The translations under genes and the position numbers were made by a program. A stretch of DNA of 50,065 bases from a virus. The number at the start of each line of letters is the position of its first letter. Positions within the stretch are counted from its first letter, which is position 1. Where the stretch lies: IMG/VR virus record IMGVR_UViG_3300009129_000023, positions 1 to 50,065 of that record; one strand, written 5' to 3'. Below, one piece after another: positions 1-8,800 of this stretch. The notes under the pieces were generated by a model that was not told the origin of the DNA, made no database searches, and saw only the letters and a list, made by a program, of their open reading frames with translations.

Positions 1-216
1 TCCCGGCCCAAACTGATCAGAGTCCGGCAACTGTTTTTGTAAAAGCCTGGCAACAGTTACTCCCACAGCAGACTTACCTACACCGGTACCAGCTTCCACA
101 ATAACAATTTTCTTTCCTTTTTGAAATTCGGAAAGAGCAAAGTCAATAGCTTCAACTTGACAATCCCGGGGTGTAGGATAGGGGAAATTTCCGTCGTATA
201 CGTCGATATCACTCAT
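1..216 (-). CDS. DinG/Rad3-like helicase, N-terminal fragment
   Basis: This is the first 72 residues of a gene that runs off the left edge. A Q-motif-like stretch (FPYPTPRDCQVEAI, about residues 10-23) precedes a Walker A motif, EAGTGVGKSA, which is the arrangement at the start of XPD/DinG superfamily 2 helicases. Only motif I is visible, so helicase polarity and cofactor cannot be judged. The start at 216 has a TATAAT box only five bases upstream and no ribosome-binding site, so the transcript may be leaderless. Another P-loop ATPase remains possible. Confidence 0.7.
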   Translation of the reverse strand, partial: MSDIDVYDGNFPYPTPRDCQVEAIDFALSEFQKGKKIVIVEAGTGVGKSAVGVTVARLLQKQLPDSDQFGPG

Positions 217-221
217 ATGTA

Positions 222-227
222 ATTATA
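222..227 (-). promoter_or_regulatory. -10 box of probable leaderless promoter
   Basis: On the minus strand TATAAT is preceded by GG and followed after TACAT directly by the ATG of the helicase. Transcription starting about six bases after the box would begin at the start codon. The same geometry is seen before the phosphomannomutase gene near 49.62 kb. No clear -35 element is visible. Confidence 0.45.
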
Positions 228-246
228 CCAAATGAAAGAGGGATTT

Positions 247-774
247 TTAAGTCATCTCATAAGGTTCTTCATCGCCAAGTTCTGCTTGAAAGATTCTTTT
301 TCGAAGAGAGGAGGAAGAATACCCATGATCGCGTGTATTAAAATAAGGTTCTATAGGCAGTTCCCACCCGGTATATTTCTTACCTTCCCAGTCCGCGCCT
401 AAAATTCGAACATCAGGATCTAGTTTAATAAGCAGATTAACTAGATCATCTTCTGTATCGTACAGTACGACATCATCAACATATTTTATTGCTTTAACCA
501 TAAGAATTCTTTCTTCGTAACTTTGAACCGGCGTATTTTTATTCGATCGATCGACGCTAGGATCAGATTGTACTCCCACAATTAAGTGATGACATACACT
601 CTTAGCCTCTTCTAACATTAGAATATGTCCGGCATGCATTACATCAAAAGCACCACAGGTAAAACCAACTTTCATTTTCCACGTGGCACAATCTCTTCGT
701 TTATCGATCGCAGCGCTATTATCAATATTAACATTCGGCCCGATCAATACATGGTTACCAATTTTTACTGTCAT
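247..774 (-). CDS. Cytidylyltransferase-like nucleotidyltransferase with beta-helix-like N-terminus
   Basis: From about residue 34 the protein matches the glycerol-3-phosphate cytidylyltransferase / RfaE-C type fold: GAFDVMHAGHILMLEEAK contains the HxGH nucleotide-binding motif, and GYSSSSLRKRI near the C-terminus resembles the family's RTxGIST element. These enzymes join a nucleotide to a phosphorylated alcohol or sugar. The first 33 residues (KIGNHVLIGPNVNI) look like one or two turns of a left-handed hexapeptide helix, the fold of sugar acyltransferases. The start at 774 is kept because AGGGGA lies just upstream; the internal ATG at 675 would give the bare enzyme but has no good ribosome-binding site. 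A second such enzyme lies at 42.7-43.1 kb. Confidence 0.8.
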   Translation of the reverse strand: MTVKIGNHVLIGPNVNIDNSAAIDKRRDCATWKMKVGFTCGAFDVMHAGHILMLEEAKSVCHHLIVGVQSDPSVDRSNKNTPVQSYEERILMVKAIKYVDDVVLYDTEDDLVNLLIKLDPDVRILGADWEGKKYTGWELPIEPYFNTRDHGYSSSSLRKRIFQAELGDEEPYEMT

Positions 775-797
775 ATTTTCCCCTTTTTATTATTGAG

Positions 798-870
798 CTG
801 GGGCGGGTGGAGTCGAACCACCAACCTCCGGAGTAACAGTCCGGCGCTCTGCCAATTGAACTACACCCCA
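798..870 (-). tRNA. tRNA-Asn (GUU)
   Basis: Minus strand: acceptor TGGGGTG pairs with CGCCCCA (one T-G wobble), the D arm is TAGTTCAATTGGCAGAGC, the anticodon loop is CTGTTAC (GUU), and the T arm is GGTGGTTCGACTCCACC. CCA is not encoded; the discriminator is G. It lies 14 bases from tRNA-Thr. Confidence 0.93.
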
Positions 871-884
871 ACTCAATTATTATG

Positions 885-960
885 TGGAGCCATCGATAGG
901 GTTCGAACCTACGACCGGCTGATTACAAATCAGCTGCTCTACCAACTGAGCTACGATGGC
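885..960 (-). tRNA. tRNA-Thr (UGU)
   Basis: Minus strand: acceptor GCCATCG pairs with CGATGGC, the anticodon stem GCTGA/TCAGC encloses TTTGTAA (anticodon UGU), and the T loop is TTCGAAC. The 3' end TCCA is encoded, unlike the neighbouring tRNA-Asn. Confidence 0.94.
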
Positions 961-961
961 G

Positions 962-1186
962 CTATACATCCTGACGACCATTGAGTTCGTACAACCTCTT
1001 TAGCCCTGTGCTTGTTAGTCTGGCCCAATGCCAGTTTCGCTCATCAATATATGCACACACTTTTCCCTGAATCCGCAGCGCTTGTAGATCCTCACGCTCT
1101 GATTTCGAAAAATTACCAATGTTTCGTTGGCCGCTATATCCAGCAGCGATAGACCTTAATAAAAGTTTTTCACTTCTAATATTCAT
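962..1186 (-). CDS. Small winged-helix-like protein
   Basis: 74 residues. The second half (LQALRIQGKVCAYI, then WHWARLTSTGLKRLYEL) has the recognition-helix, wing and LTxxG pattern of small winged-helix domains such as PadR/MarR-like proteins. The start at 1186 is chosen because GGAG lies six bases upstream; an upstream in-frame ATG at 1237 would add 17 residues without a ribosome-binding site. It could be a phage transcriptional regulator, but there is no direct sign of its target. Confidence 0.6.
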   Translation of the reverse strand: MNIRSEKLLLRSIAAGYSGQRNIGNFSKSEREDLQALRIQGKVCAYIDERNWHWARLTSTGLKRLYELNGRQDV

Positions 1187-1301
1187 GTTAACTCCATGTC
1201 TATAATGAATTATATGATAGTCCAGATCTTTGTACATATCTAAGGTGAGTGATTTTTATGATAAACGTTGGCGAGCTGATACTTAGTAATAGGTGGCGTG
1301 G

Positions 1302-2291
1302 ATGTCAAATGAAGAAAATCAAAAACTTAATTTACCCTTAGCAAACGCTTCGAATAAAAGCAAGATTATTAAAAGAGCACTGGCGGTGATTTTTATTTTC
1401 GCCGTATCGATCGTTTCAACAATAACTGTTAAAAGCAATCTAGACAACATTATAATTCCAGCGTATTCAGATGCCCAGCGCCCTGTACATTCGATGGTTT
1501 TTGTCCGCAGAACAAATAACATTAGGTTTGTCTCATGTATTCCAAACATAGAATCACCAGCCGGTGATACTGGTATAGAAGAAGCCAGGCCCTGTGATAT
1601 GTTTGATGAAATTATGTTTCGAAATCAAATCACCGCTGCTATGGATATCCAATTTGGATTTTCAATTACCGGCAGTGCCGCGCTAGTTGGCCATGATATT
1701 CCACGGGACATGTCCTATATTTTAACAGCATATCATGTATGTAGAGACTTTAATCAGAGATATCTAGCAATTAGAGTACCGATGCCAACACAGCACACCT
1801 TAATATTTCGGTATGAACCGTCTATCATTCTTACTGATTTTTATGGTAATGAATTTCATGCAGAAGAAATAAGGGGTGATGTTGATAATGATTTATGCTT
1901 ATTAGGATCAGGTGAACTGATGAGTAGAATTGAGCCTATCCGCGTTGCAGCTACGCCCCCGTCCCCGGGGGACAGAATATTTAATATTGCTTCTCCTCAT
2001 GGATTAAGCCAACCTGGTGCAGTACTTTCGTATAGCGGTTATCATGCTGGAACTATTGCAGCGACTAGCACCATCAGGGATCCCCATTATCTAAATGCGA
2101 TACCAACCGCCCCGGGATCCTCCGGATCACCCATATTAAACGAGGCTGGTGAAATTATATCCGTCACGTCTTATGGCTATATTCAACGGCCGCGTGGTCC
2201 TGTACCACCTCATGACATGTGGCCCAATGCCTCGGCCGGGCCGGCGCTAGAGTCAATTCAACGACTAGTAATGCCAAGAATAATACAGTAA
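1302..2291 (+). CDS. Membrane-anchored trypsin-like serine protease
   Basis: 329 residues. Basic residues and a hydrophobic helix (ALAVIFIFAVSIVSTITV, about 25-42) would anchor the protein in the inner membrane with the protease outside the cytoplasm. The chymotrypsin/HtrA triad is visible: His in LTAYHVC, Asp in GDVDNDLCLLG, Ser in APGSSGSPI. There is no PDZ domain. The start is placed at the ATG with AGGTGG six bases upstream, not the GTG at 1293. It is one of few plus-strand genes in the left part. Possible roles are processing of envelope or virion proteins or host-defence degradation. Confidence 0.83.
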   Translation: MSNEENQKLNLPLANASNKSKIIKRALAVIFIFAVSIVSTITVKSNLDNIIIPAYSDAQRPVHSMVFVRRTNNIRFVSCIPNIESPAGDTGIEEARPCDMFDEIMFRNQITAAMDIQFGFSITGSAALVGHDIPRDMSYILTAYHVCRDFNQRYLAIRVPMPTQHTLIFRYEPSIILTDFYGNEFHAEEIRGDVDNDLCLLGSGELMSRIEPIRVAATPPSPGDRIFNIASPHGLSQPGAVLSYSGYHAGTIAATSTIRDPHYLNAIPTAPGSSGSPILNEAGEIISVTSYGYIQRPRGPVPPHDMWPNASAGPALESIQRLVMPRIIQ

Positions 2292-2292
2292 A

Positions 2293-2580
2293 CTATTTAT
2301 TCTTTCGCTTGATTGCACGGACCTTTGCATTTTGCATCTTGGCCGTAGGCTCGTCAATAATCTTATCAAATAGTGCTAGTCGGAATTGTCCGCAAATTTC
2401 ACATGCAAAAGTAAAACACTTAAGACCGGAAGCATCTTCAAGGTGAATATTGGTTATTCTACCGTAACTAAACTTCTCATCCGGATGGCGATTACAGTAA
2501 ACATAGTCACCAACTTTCCATTGCTTGTATTCTTGTGGCCCGATCGGTTCTTTTTTAGGGCTCTTCTTTTTTCTGGCCAT
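2293..2580 (-). CDS. KxGDLV-type small protein with CxxC
   Basis: 95 residues. A lysine-rich start is followed by WKVGDYVYCNRH (about 21-32) and YGRITNIHLED, the strand pattern of the small barrel family that fills this genome, then CEICG, a possible metal-binding or redox pair. The C-terminus is strongly basic (KVRAIKRKNK), suggesting nucleic-acid contact. It is convergent with the serine protease, one base apart. Confidence 0.6.
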   Translation of the reverse strand: MARKKKSPKKEPIGPQEYKQWKVGDYVYCNRHPDEKFSYGRITNIHLEDASGLKCFTFACEICGQFRLALFDKIIDEPTAKMQNAKVRAIKRKNK

Positions 2581-2609
2581 GCTGGAATTGTACCAACAAA
2601 AAGAAGAAT

Positions 2610-2903
2610 TTATAATTCGCCACTATTGATGTAAGCTCGGTGGATATCGTCAGCTTTTTTTCTAGAGTATGTCTGGGCATCTTCTTCAGTCTTAAAGATT
2701 CGAACTGGCTCACTTAAAGAATCATCAAACCCACATACTATTTCAACACTCCAGCTACCATCATGGGTCATATATTGTTGAATGTCAACTTCCGGATAAT
2801 CCTCATATGAGAATGGATCATTATACGCAGTATAATAGTTTTTGTGCCACGTATTAATGACCTCTCGGATTAGTTTTCTTAATGTTAGTTCAACTGGCTT
2901 CAT
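2610..2903 (-). CDS. Hypothetical protein with LRKLIREVI N-terminus
   Basis: 97 residues. The first residues, MKPVELTLRKLIREVI, resemble the K-x-x-LRRIIREE prefix of two proteins at 13.3-14.5 kb. The rest (DGSWSVEIVCGF, FKTEEDAQTYSRKKADDIHRAY) looks like a small alpha/beta fold. The start at 2903 is preferred because the upstream gene's last codons and TGA overlap it by 14 bases, the overlap type used throughout the KxGDLV array. No function is recognised. Confidence 0.6.
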   Translation of the reverse strand: MKPVELTLRKLIREVINTWHKNYYTAYNDPFSYEDYPEVDIQQYMTHDGSWSVEIVCGFDDSLSEPVRIFKTEEDAQTYSRKKADDIHRAYINSGEL

Positions 2904-3102
2904 TTTCATACTGCATTTTGATTCTATTATATTCAACTTTCAGAGATAATAAAGCCTGTTTAAGCCTAAGGACCCTACGGTGATCAGACGATTCGGCTAT
3001 TATAGACACCATGGCCAATATGGAAGACTCTGCCTGGTTCATACACAATTCCAAGCGTTTCTTTATGCGAAGCTTTTCTGCTTTTGAAAGCTTTCCAGAC
3101 AC
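2890..3102 (-). CDS. Small helical hypothetical protein
   Basis: 70 residues, predicted almost entirely helical with alternating charge (KLSKAEKLRIKKRLELCMNQAE, then RVLRLKQALLSLKVEYNRIKMQ). Its last bases form the start of the next gene. No family is recognised. Confidence 0.55.
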   Translation of the reverse strand: MSGKLSKAEKLRIKKRLELCMNQAESSILAMVSIIAESSDHRRVLRLKQALLSLKVEYNRIKMQYENEAS

Positions 3103-3138
3103 AATAAACCTCAGGCATGTACGTGTTAATCATAAAAA

Positions 3139-3390
3139 TTACTGTTCGGTTGAGTACTTAGACAGTCTTTCAGAAATTACATCACTAACATTTTGCAGTT
3201 GAATCATTCTACTGTCTTCTCCAGGAAATTGTATGTACACAAAACGTGCCGGTGTTGCACTTCCCGACTCTTCCTTTGTCGAGTGTGTATTAACAACAAC
3301 GTCTTCATACTCCGGAGATGCATCTGGGCCTGTGATAATCATAATCCCCAATACGCATAAAAGAGCACTCATAGCTAAACTTAATCTCAT
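3139..3390 (-). CDS. Small exported or membrane-anchored protein
   Basis: 83 residues. A single hydrophobic segment (LAMSALLCVLGIMIITG, about 4-20) is followed by an acidic Ser/Thr-rich linker and a small domain (FVYIQFPGEDSRMIQLQNV). No lipobox is seen, so an N-in anchor is likely. The start at 3390 has GAGG eight bases upstream; an ATG at 3402 is possible. Function unknown. Confidence 0.55.
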   Translation of the reverse strand: MRLSLAMSALLCVLGIMIITGPDASPEYEDVVVNTHSTKEESGSATPARFVYIQFPGEDSRMIQLQNVSDVISERLSKYSTEQ

Positions 3391-3436
3391 ATTAAACCTC
3401 ATGTCTTATAACTATGTCTGCAAAAAGATAATGTAA

Positions 3437-4198
3437 CTAACCAATAAACGATGTTGGCCTGGCGGAAGATAGGCTTATACTATTAATATCCCGAAGCTCT
3501 GGGCAATCACCCAGCCCCCAACAACAAACTTTGAGATCATGATCCATGATAATCCATGCCAACAATTCTCCGTCATCGCCGGCCATACTATTGACAAGAT
3601 CATTAGCTAGTCCTGACAGATTGTCATAATTGTAGTGATCAGCCGGCCATGGCTCAACAAGGTTTCCGTGTATATCTTTTCGTTGATTCCAGTTTCCAAT
3701 ATGATATATTTTTCCGGATGTATCCATGCTTAATTGAGAATCAGTCCAAAGACATACCATATGCCCGGGAAATTCTGGTATTATGCCCCACTTCAATTTC
3801 CGTTTATCAATGCACAGTACTGACATTAATCGCGGGTTAAATTGAGACTCTATAGAATTTGCTAGGTATCGAGCGTAATCATCACAATCCATTGCACCCT
3901 TAGTGTCATATGGTTCGTCATTTTCAATTGCAATGATGCGTTTTTCAACAACACCTGGGGGTTGGCAAACATCCCATAATTCCTTCGGGCCGTCAGGTAC
4001 ATATGGAACCTTGGATACTCGAGCTAAAGGCACCTGGATGGTACCATATAGATTAGGAAGACATCTTCGTGTTTCTTTGTCAAGGAAGATTAAACTATAG
4101 ATCTTCGACCATAGCCGGTAGATGCGGAAGGTGAAGATAAATGCCAGGCCGGCTCTCGCCAGAAAGATATATGCTTTTGTAAGCTTGCTTTTCATCAT
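3437..4198 (-). CDS. Membrane-anchored transglutaminase-like cysteine protease
   Basis: 253 residues. A hydrophobic N-terminal helix (YIFLARAGLAFIFTFRIY) is followed by a domain with AMDCDDYARYLA (nucleophile Cys in a DCDDYA context) and FPGHMVCLW (catalytic His), with a downstream Asp in LSMDTSGK. This order matches bacterial transglutaminase-like cysteine proteinases. The start at the double ATG (4198) is chosen over a GTG at 4231. With the serine protease at 1.3 kb this gives two membrane-tethered proteases within 3 kb. Confidence 0.7.
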   Translation of the reverse strand: MMKSKLTKAYIFLARAGLAFIFTFRIYRLWSKIYSLIFLDKETRRCLPNLYGTIQVPLARVSKVPYVPDGPKELWDVCQPPGVVEKRIIAIENDEPYDTKGAMDCDDYARYLANSIESQFNPRLMSVLCIDKRKLKWGIIPEFPGHMVCLWTDSQLSMDTSGKIYHIGNWNQRKDIHGNLVEPWPADHYNYDNLSGLANDLVNSMAGDDGELLAWIIMDHDLKVCCWGLGDCPELRDINSISLSSARPTSFIG

Positions 4199-4231
4199 GG
4201 TATAAATAGGATCGTAACCATGATTCAACAC

Positions 4232-4260
4232 AAAAAAAGGCCCCGGATTAATCCGGGGCC
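4232..4260 (-). terminator. Rho-independent terminator
   Basis: Minus strand: GGCCCCGGATTAATCCGGGGCC, a perfect 10-bp stem, followed by TTTTTTT. It lies downstream of the hsp20-like gene and ends that transcription unit. Confidence 0.9.
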
Positions 4261-4301
4261 TTGCAACATTCGAGCCTGATATTGAGTGACTAGTTAATCA
4301 G

Positions 4302-4757
4302 TTACTCTACGTCGATTGTTAGCGTCTTCGTTTCGGTAGTGGCTACCGGAATTCGAACGGTGAGAATACCTGCATCATAACGTGCAGAGATATTATCAGT
4401 GTTAGACTCCTTAGGAAGACTCCAAGAACGACTAAATGTCGTATACGAATATTCGCGAGAAGAATATGAAGCGTCGGGTGCTACTCCACCGTGGCTTTCA
4501 CCAGAACAAGAAATCGTTAGATTGTTGCTCTCAACATTGATCCCAAAGTCCTCACGGCTATAGCCCGGGGCTGCCAACTGAATTACGTATCCGTCGGAGT
4601 CCTTGGCTACATTAGCTCGAGGAATGGAGTAAAAAGAATCTTCCGTACGCTGAACTGCACGTAGGGGCGTATTAAAGAAAGAGTCTAGAAGGGTATCGAG
4701 ATCTCCACGAAGGGGATCCGAAAGGCTAAATCGTGAAATTGGAAATAAACTATTCAT
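4302..4757 (-). CDS. Hsp20-family small heat-shock protein
   Basis: 151 residues. An alpha-crystallin domain spans about residues 40-140: IPRANVAKDSDGYVIQLAAPGY, FGINVESNNLTISCSGE, YTTFSRSWSLPKESNTDNISARYDAGILTVRIP and a C-terminal tail TKTLTIDVE. The start at 4757 follows AAGGAG. Such ATP-independent chaperones are common in T4-like marine phages, where they are thought to help virion protein folding. It is followed by a strong terminator, so it probably forms its own transcript. Confidence 0.93.
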   Translation of the reverse strand: MNSLFPISRFSLSDPLRGDLDTLLDSFFNTPLRAVQRTEDSFYSIPRANVAKDSDGYVIQLAAPGYSREDFGINVESNNLTISCSGESHGGVAPDASYSSREYSYTTFSRSWSLPKESNTDNISARYDAGILTVRIPVATTETKTLTIDVE

Positions 4758-4855
4758 TATTGTGTTCTCCTTATAAAAAGTGTTTGACACCAGACTAATC
4801 TGTTGCTGCATATTGAATATAATCACTATTCATTGAATGTACATATGCTGTAGCG

Positions 4856-5203
4856 CTATTTTCTAGCCCATTCAAACAATCTTCTATTCGATAAATAATT
4901 CGCATCGGCCTGGTGTGTGTATGCTTCTTTTTCGAACCATATTTCACGATAAGCCTGGGCACCAGACATACGCTTACATAAATTAACTAGATATGATATT
5001 GCGTAGAGCGGAGGGAAAAGTACGATAAGACATTCTTTATATTGAGCCCAATGAATGGCCTCATGATTTTTCGTGGTCTCGCTTAGTTCTCCTCTGCTAA
5101 ATACCAGTGGGCCTAATGTAATTGCACCAATCTCAATTGGTACAAACGGAATGTTGGATAGCCATATAGGGATCCTACTGTTTTCGAAAAATAATGGAAA
5201 CAT
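4856..5203 (-). CDS. HExxH membrane-associated putative metalloprotease
   Basis: 115 residues. The zincin-type motif NHEAIHWAQ (HEAIH) is followed by a hydrophobic stretch, LIVLFPPLYAISYLVNL, and by AYREIWFEKEAY, where an Glu could be the third zinc ligand. The start at 5203 (MFPLFFENSR) follows AGGA and lies two bases past the stop of the upstream gene, so the two are coupled. Neighbouring a coiled-coil membrane protein, it may act at the envelope; the small size leaves activity uncertain. Confidence 0.65.
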   Translation of the reverse strand: MFPLFFENSRIPIWLSNIPFVPIEIGAITLGPLVFSRGELSETTKNHEAIHWAQYKECLIVLFPPLYAISYLVNLCKRMSGAQAYREIWFEKEAYTHQADANYLSNRRLFEWARK

Positions 5204-5205
5204 AA

Positions 5206-5628
5206 TTATCCTGCCATCCTCATCAGATCCCATAAAGCTTTCGCGGCCAAGCCTGCGAATGCTGTGACCATAAACCAGCCGAAGCGTTTAACACTATTTA
5301 GGCTATTTTCAATAACAGCTACTCTTTCTGGAAGATGTCTTGGGGTTGCGCTTTTGGCGACTTCTACTGCTAATTCTAATTCTTTGGCTTTCGCTTCAAG
5401 CTCAGCCACTTTCATTTCTAATTTATTTACGTCGGCGCGCGCTTCAGTTGCTTCATTTTTAACTGCCGCAACATTTCCTTTTAGTTCGACTATATCAACA
5501 GTTAACTGTCGAACTTCGGTAGCTATTTTGTCTATTTCTCCGCGGAGGCTTGAAAAAGATTCTTGGTTTTCACGAAACCCTTCATCAATTTTTTCTAGAA
5601 TACTCCGGCTTAAATTATCGTCACTCAT
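5206..5628 (-). CDS. Coiled-coil protein with C-terminal membrane helix (XhlA-like layout)
   Basis: 140 residues. A long heptad-rich coiled coil (about 8-95) is followed by ERVAVIENSLNSVKRFGW and a terminal membrane helix, FMVTAFAGLAAKALWDL. This layout resembles XhlA-type haemolysin/holin-accessory proteins, which gives a tentative link to lysis, but the coiled coil here is longer than usual. The next gene (HExxH protein) starts two bases after its stop. Confidence 0.65.
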   Translation of the reverse strand: MSDDNLSRSILEKIDEGFRENQESFSSLRGEIDKIATEVRQLTVDIVELKGNVAAVKNEATEARADVNKLEMKVAELEAKAKELELAVEVAKSATPRHLPERVAVIENSLNSVKRFGWFMVTAFAGLAAKALWDLMRMAG

Positions 5629-5800
5629 TGAACGTTCTCCTACTTTACGTTTGTTGTAATATATCTAACGAAACGAAAAGAAACTATGGTTCTTATCTTA
5701 ACTAACGAAACAGAGAACGTACGGTCGACGATCGCCAACTAACAATATTAAATATTGCACGGGATTAGTTCAAACTAAACTTTGTTCTATATTTTAAAGC

Positions 5801-8800
5801 TTAATCTTCTATGCAACAAACTGTTGCCACACCATCATTGATAGCCTTATAGATTGCCTCGCGGTCCCAATCGCCGGCCGAAGTATTTTCCTTAAGTACT
5901 GTTTCTCCCTCCGGTGGGTATCCGGGAAGCTTGATATTTTTACCCACCCAGTCGGCATTCAAGGCTACAATTAATGTTAACTCTGTCCCATCCTGGCCGC
6001 GGCCGAGGTCGGGTGCCACCCTAAATCCTATTAAGGCGCATGTATCCTTCCGGAATATATAGCATATATCTCGGTGGCTACTAGTAGCAGGCCCACGGGT
6101 AATATGGGCCTTGGCAACGTCGCCTTCTGGGTCAAAATATGCATATATGAATTCCCCAAGGCCGATCATGTTGTTAGCTAGCGCGCTGGTGACGGCATAA
6201 TAATCATTAACCGTTACACAACAATCCGTTGGTGCAGATGTTTCTTGTTGTTGTACAGTACAATCATTTACCACTAACTGGACTGATCCTTGGCGTTGTT
6301 GAGTTGTACCACATATTTGAGCTGTGACAGTATATACCACGGTGTATGTGCCTGGAGGTAAGTTAATCTTTGTGTTCCCTCCGATTACTCTAATTACGGC
6401 ATCTCGATTACCCTGATCATCAGTTTCAAGGAAGACCTCAAGGTGATCTTTCCAGCTACTATCTATCGATACCTGTACGTTAGTATATGCATCATCTCCA
6501 GGCCAATTGGCATTATCATCAGTTACCCGGGATTTCATTGAGCCTAGCTCAGCATAGATGAAATCAGTAGATGGGTTACTTCCCTTGTCTTCTTCGGCGC
6601 TATATCCAGTTGCTGAACATACCACAATTTGAGGCTCTGACTCGACCTCGGCGCCAATGTTAAGTCGTGTTGTTAGAGTACCACTCTTTTCCCAATTTTC
6701 CCAATCGCAATCAGCAGTCCGTGCATTAACTATAATAACCTTATTGCAATTTTCTGGGTCTAGGCTGGAGTCTAATGTGGTACCTTCTGCATCACGGAAT
6801 TCCAGGACAGCATCATTAATGCATAATGAAGATCTATCACTTGGCGGGACACTCAATTTCAGAAGTGTTCCTGATCCTGCAGTAATTGAACCGGTTGTTT
6901 TCGTGCCAATGACCGTATTACTATCACTGTTGTATGACATTGTGAAGTTGGCTGATCCTGCATCGCCGCTTCCAGCAACAACCTCCACATCGGTGGCTCC
7001 GGTAACCTCAAATTCGAATTCAGCAATATCAGAATCGGTGTTGTAATCAACATCAACCTCTTCACGTGGTGCTGTTGTATTGTCATATAGTTTGACTTCA
7101 ATACTATTATATTGCGCCTCTTCCGTAGCACCTGGGCAGCTACTTCTTTTTCTGATTGTTAACAAACCTTGGACGTGTATTTCAGAGCCCTGACCTGTAC
7201 CACCCAATAATTGCATGGCTTCATATGGAGACATATCACCCCCAGGCCATTCAGGCTGGCCGTCTCCAGTCTCATCAGGAATTTCAGCTATAGCATACTT
7301 TGCATCTGTGGAAATATAGAGAGTATCAGTGGCCCTTCCATTTTCCAATGCCTCGTCCGGATCCACATAATAGGGCCCATAGGAATCCGTCCCTTCCCCT
7401 CCGGGCGCATTTAGCGCACCTGGACGACCAGGGTGATCCGATGGGTAATATTCAGTACCGGGAGAATTGTTCATTCCTGGCCCGGTATACTTTACGATCT
7501 TAGACAAGATACTAGCTTGTAGGCGAGAAAGTTCTGCATTATCAACGAATCCATCTCCTGCAGAATTTAGTTTTTTGCTAAAGTCAATTCCGGTTGGGGG
7601 TTGCCCTTCTGGAGGTGCTTCATCAATAATTCCTGAGAAGGCTTCAATGCCATACCAGTCAACATTCTGAGTGCCGGCATTATAGTCATCATCACTTCTA
7701 GTCTTGCGTAAGAGGAAGCCATCACCACGATCGGTACTCCCATCTTGGCTTCCACCGTCCCCAATATCAGCAACTAGTTCAACTATCTTAAAGGGTGCAC
7801 CAAGATATGAGGGATTGAACCCCTGGACCACATATGATCCGCCATGATTATATGACCACTCATCAACACATGTAGCTTCGACTGTATCACAACCAGTAAC
7901 TGCTACACCAGGTATTACAGTTTCACCATTTTGTAATGCTACATTACTAATACATACACTGTCGGCATCCTGAACTTCCAATATTAATAATGTGCCGGAT
8001 CCGGCTGCTAATATTGGGCCGGGCCCTGATGGCGGATTGCCCATAACAGAAGTGCCGTTGGTACCCATACTAAGGCCTGCGCTAGCGGCATCACCGCCCC
8101 CAACGCTTACTACTGTTCCTCCGCTAACATCAAAACCGAATGACTCTATATCATAATCAGAGTCGTAGTAAATATTGATACTAGTTATCTGAGGTGTGCA
8201 GTCATATGCATCGATGTAGATATTCTCAATAGCCCCTACTTCGCTATCACACAGTGTTGCAGATACCTGGTACGGTACTGTATATCGGTTTGCCCCGTCC
8301 AGCGCACCAAGAATATCCATAGAGCTCGATGATAGAACAAATTTACCGGTGTCGGAATCATTATCTACTGGAGTTATCCAAGCAGCTTCGACAGCGTTCT
8401 TAATTCGTGTTCGGTATACCGCTGCCGGAGTAGTAATATTACCATCCGGATCTGCCATCTCAATGTTAGTAATGTCAACTACCACCGTCCAGCTAACACC
8501 GGAGAATAGAGGATCAGATATAGCCAACGTCTCAGCAGCTGTAGCAGAGGCTATATTAACCTGGCCTGATACTGTATCCAGGGTGACGTCATCCGGAGGT
8601 GCCGTCTCGGATCCTGGTGTGCATACTGTTAATAATTTGTCACCCATATCAAGTGTGAAATCTTCCCAGTCTGCTAGATCACAACTGCAATCATGGACAG
8701 TTGTTGTGATAGTAGCACTATCACTGGTGGTGACGACTAATTCAGAGCCAGTATCACTACACAGCGTAATGTTTACCACATATGTGTTGGAGTACACCCC

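Noticed and set aside
5264-5659. Plus-strand frame of 131 codons opposite the coiled-coil gene
   Set aside because: Ser/Thr/Ala-rich mirror of a coiled coil with no start signal.
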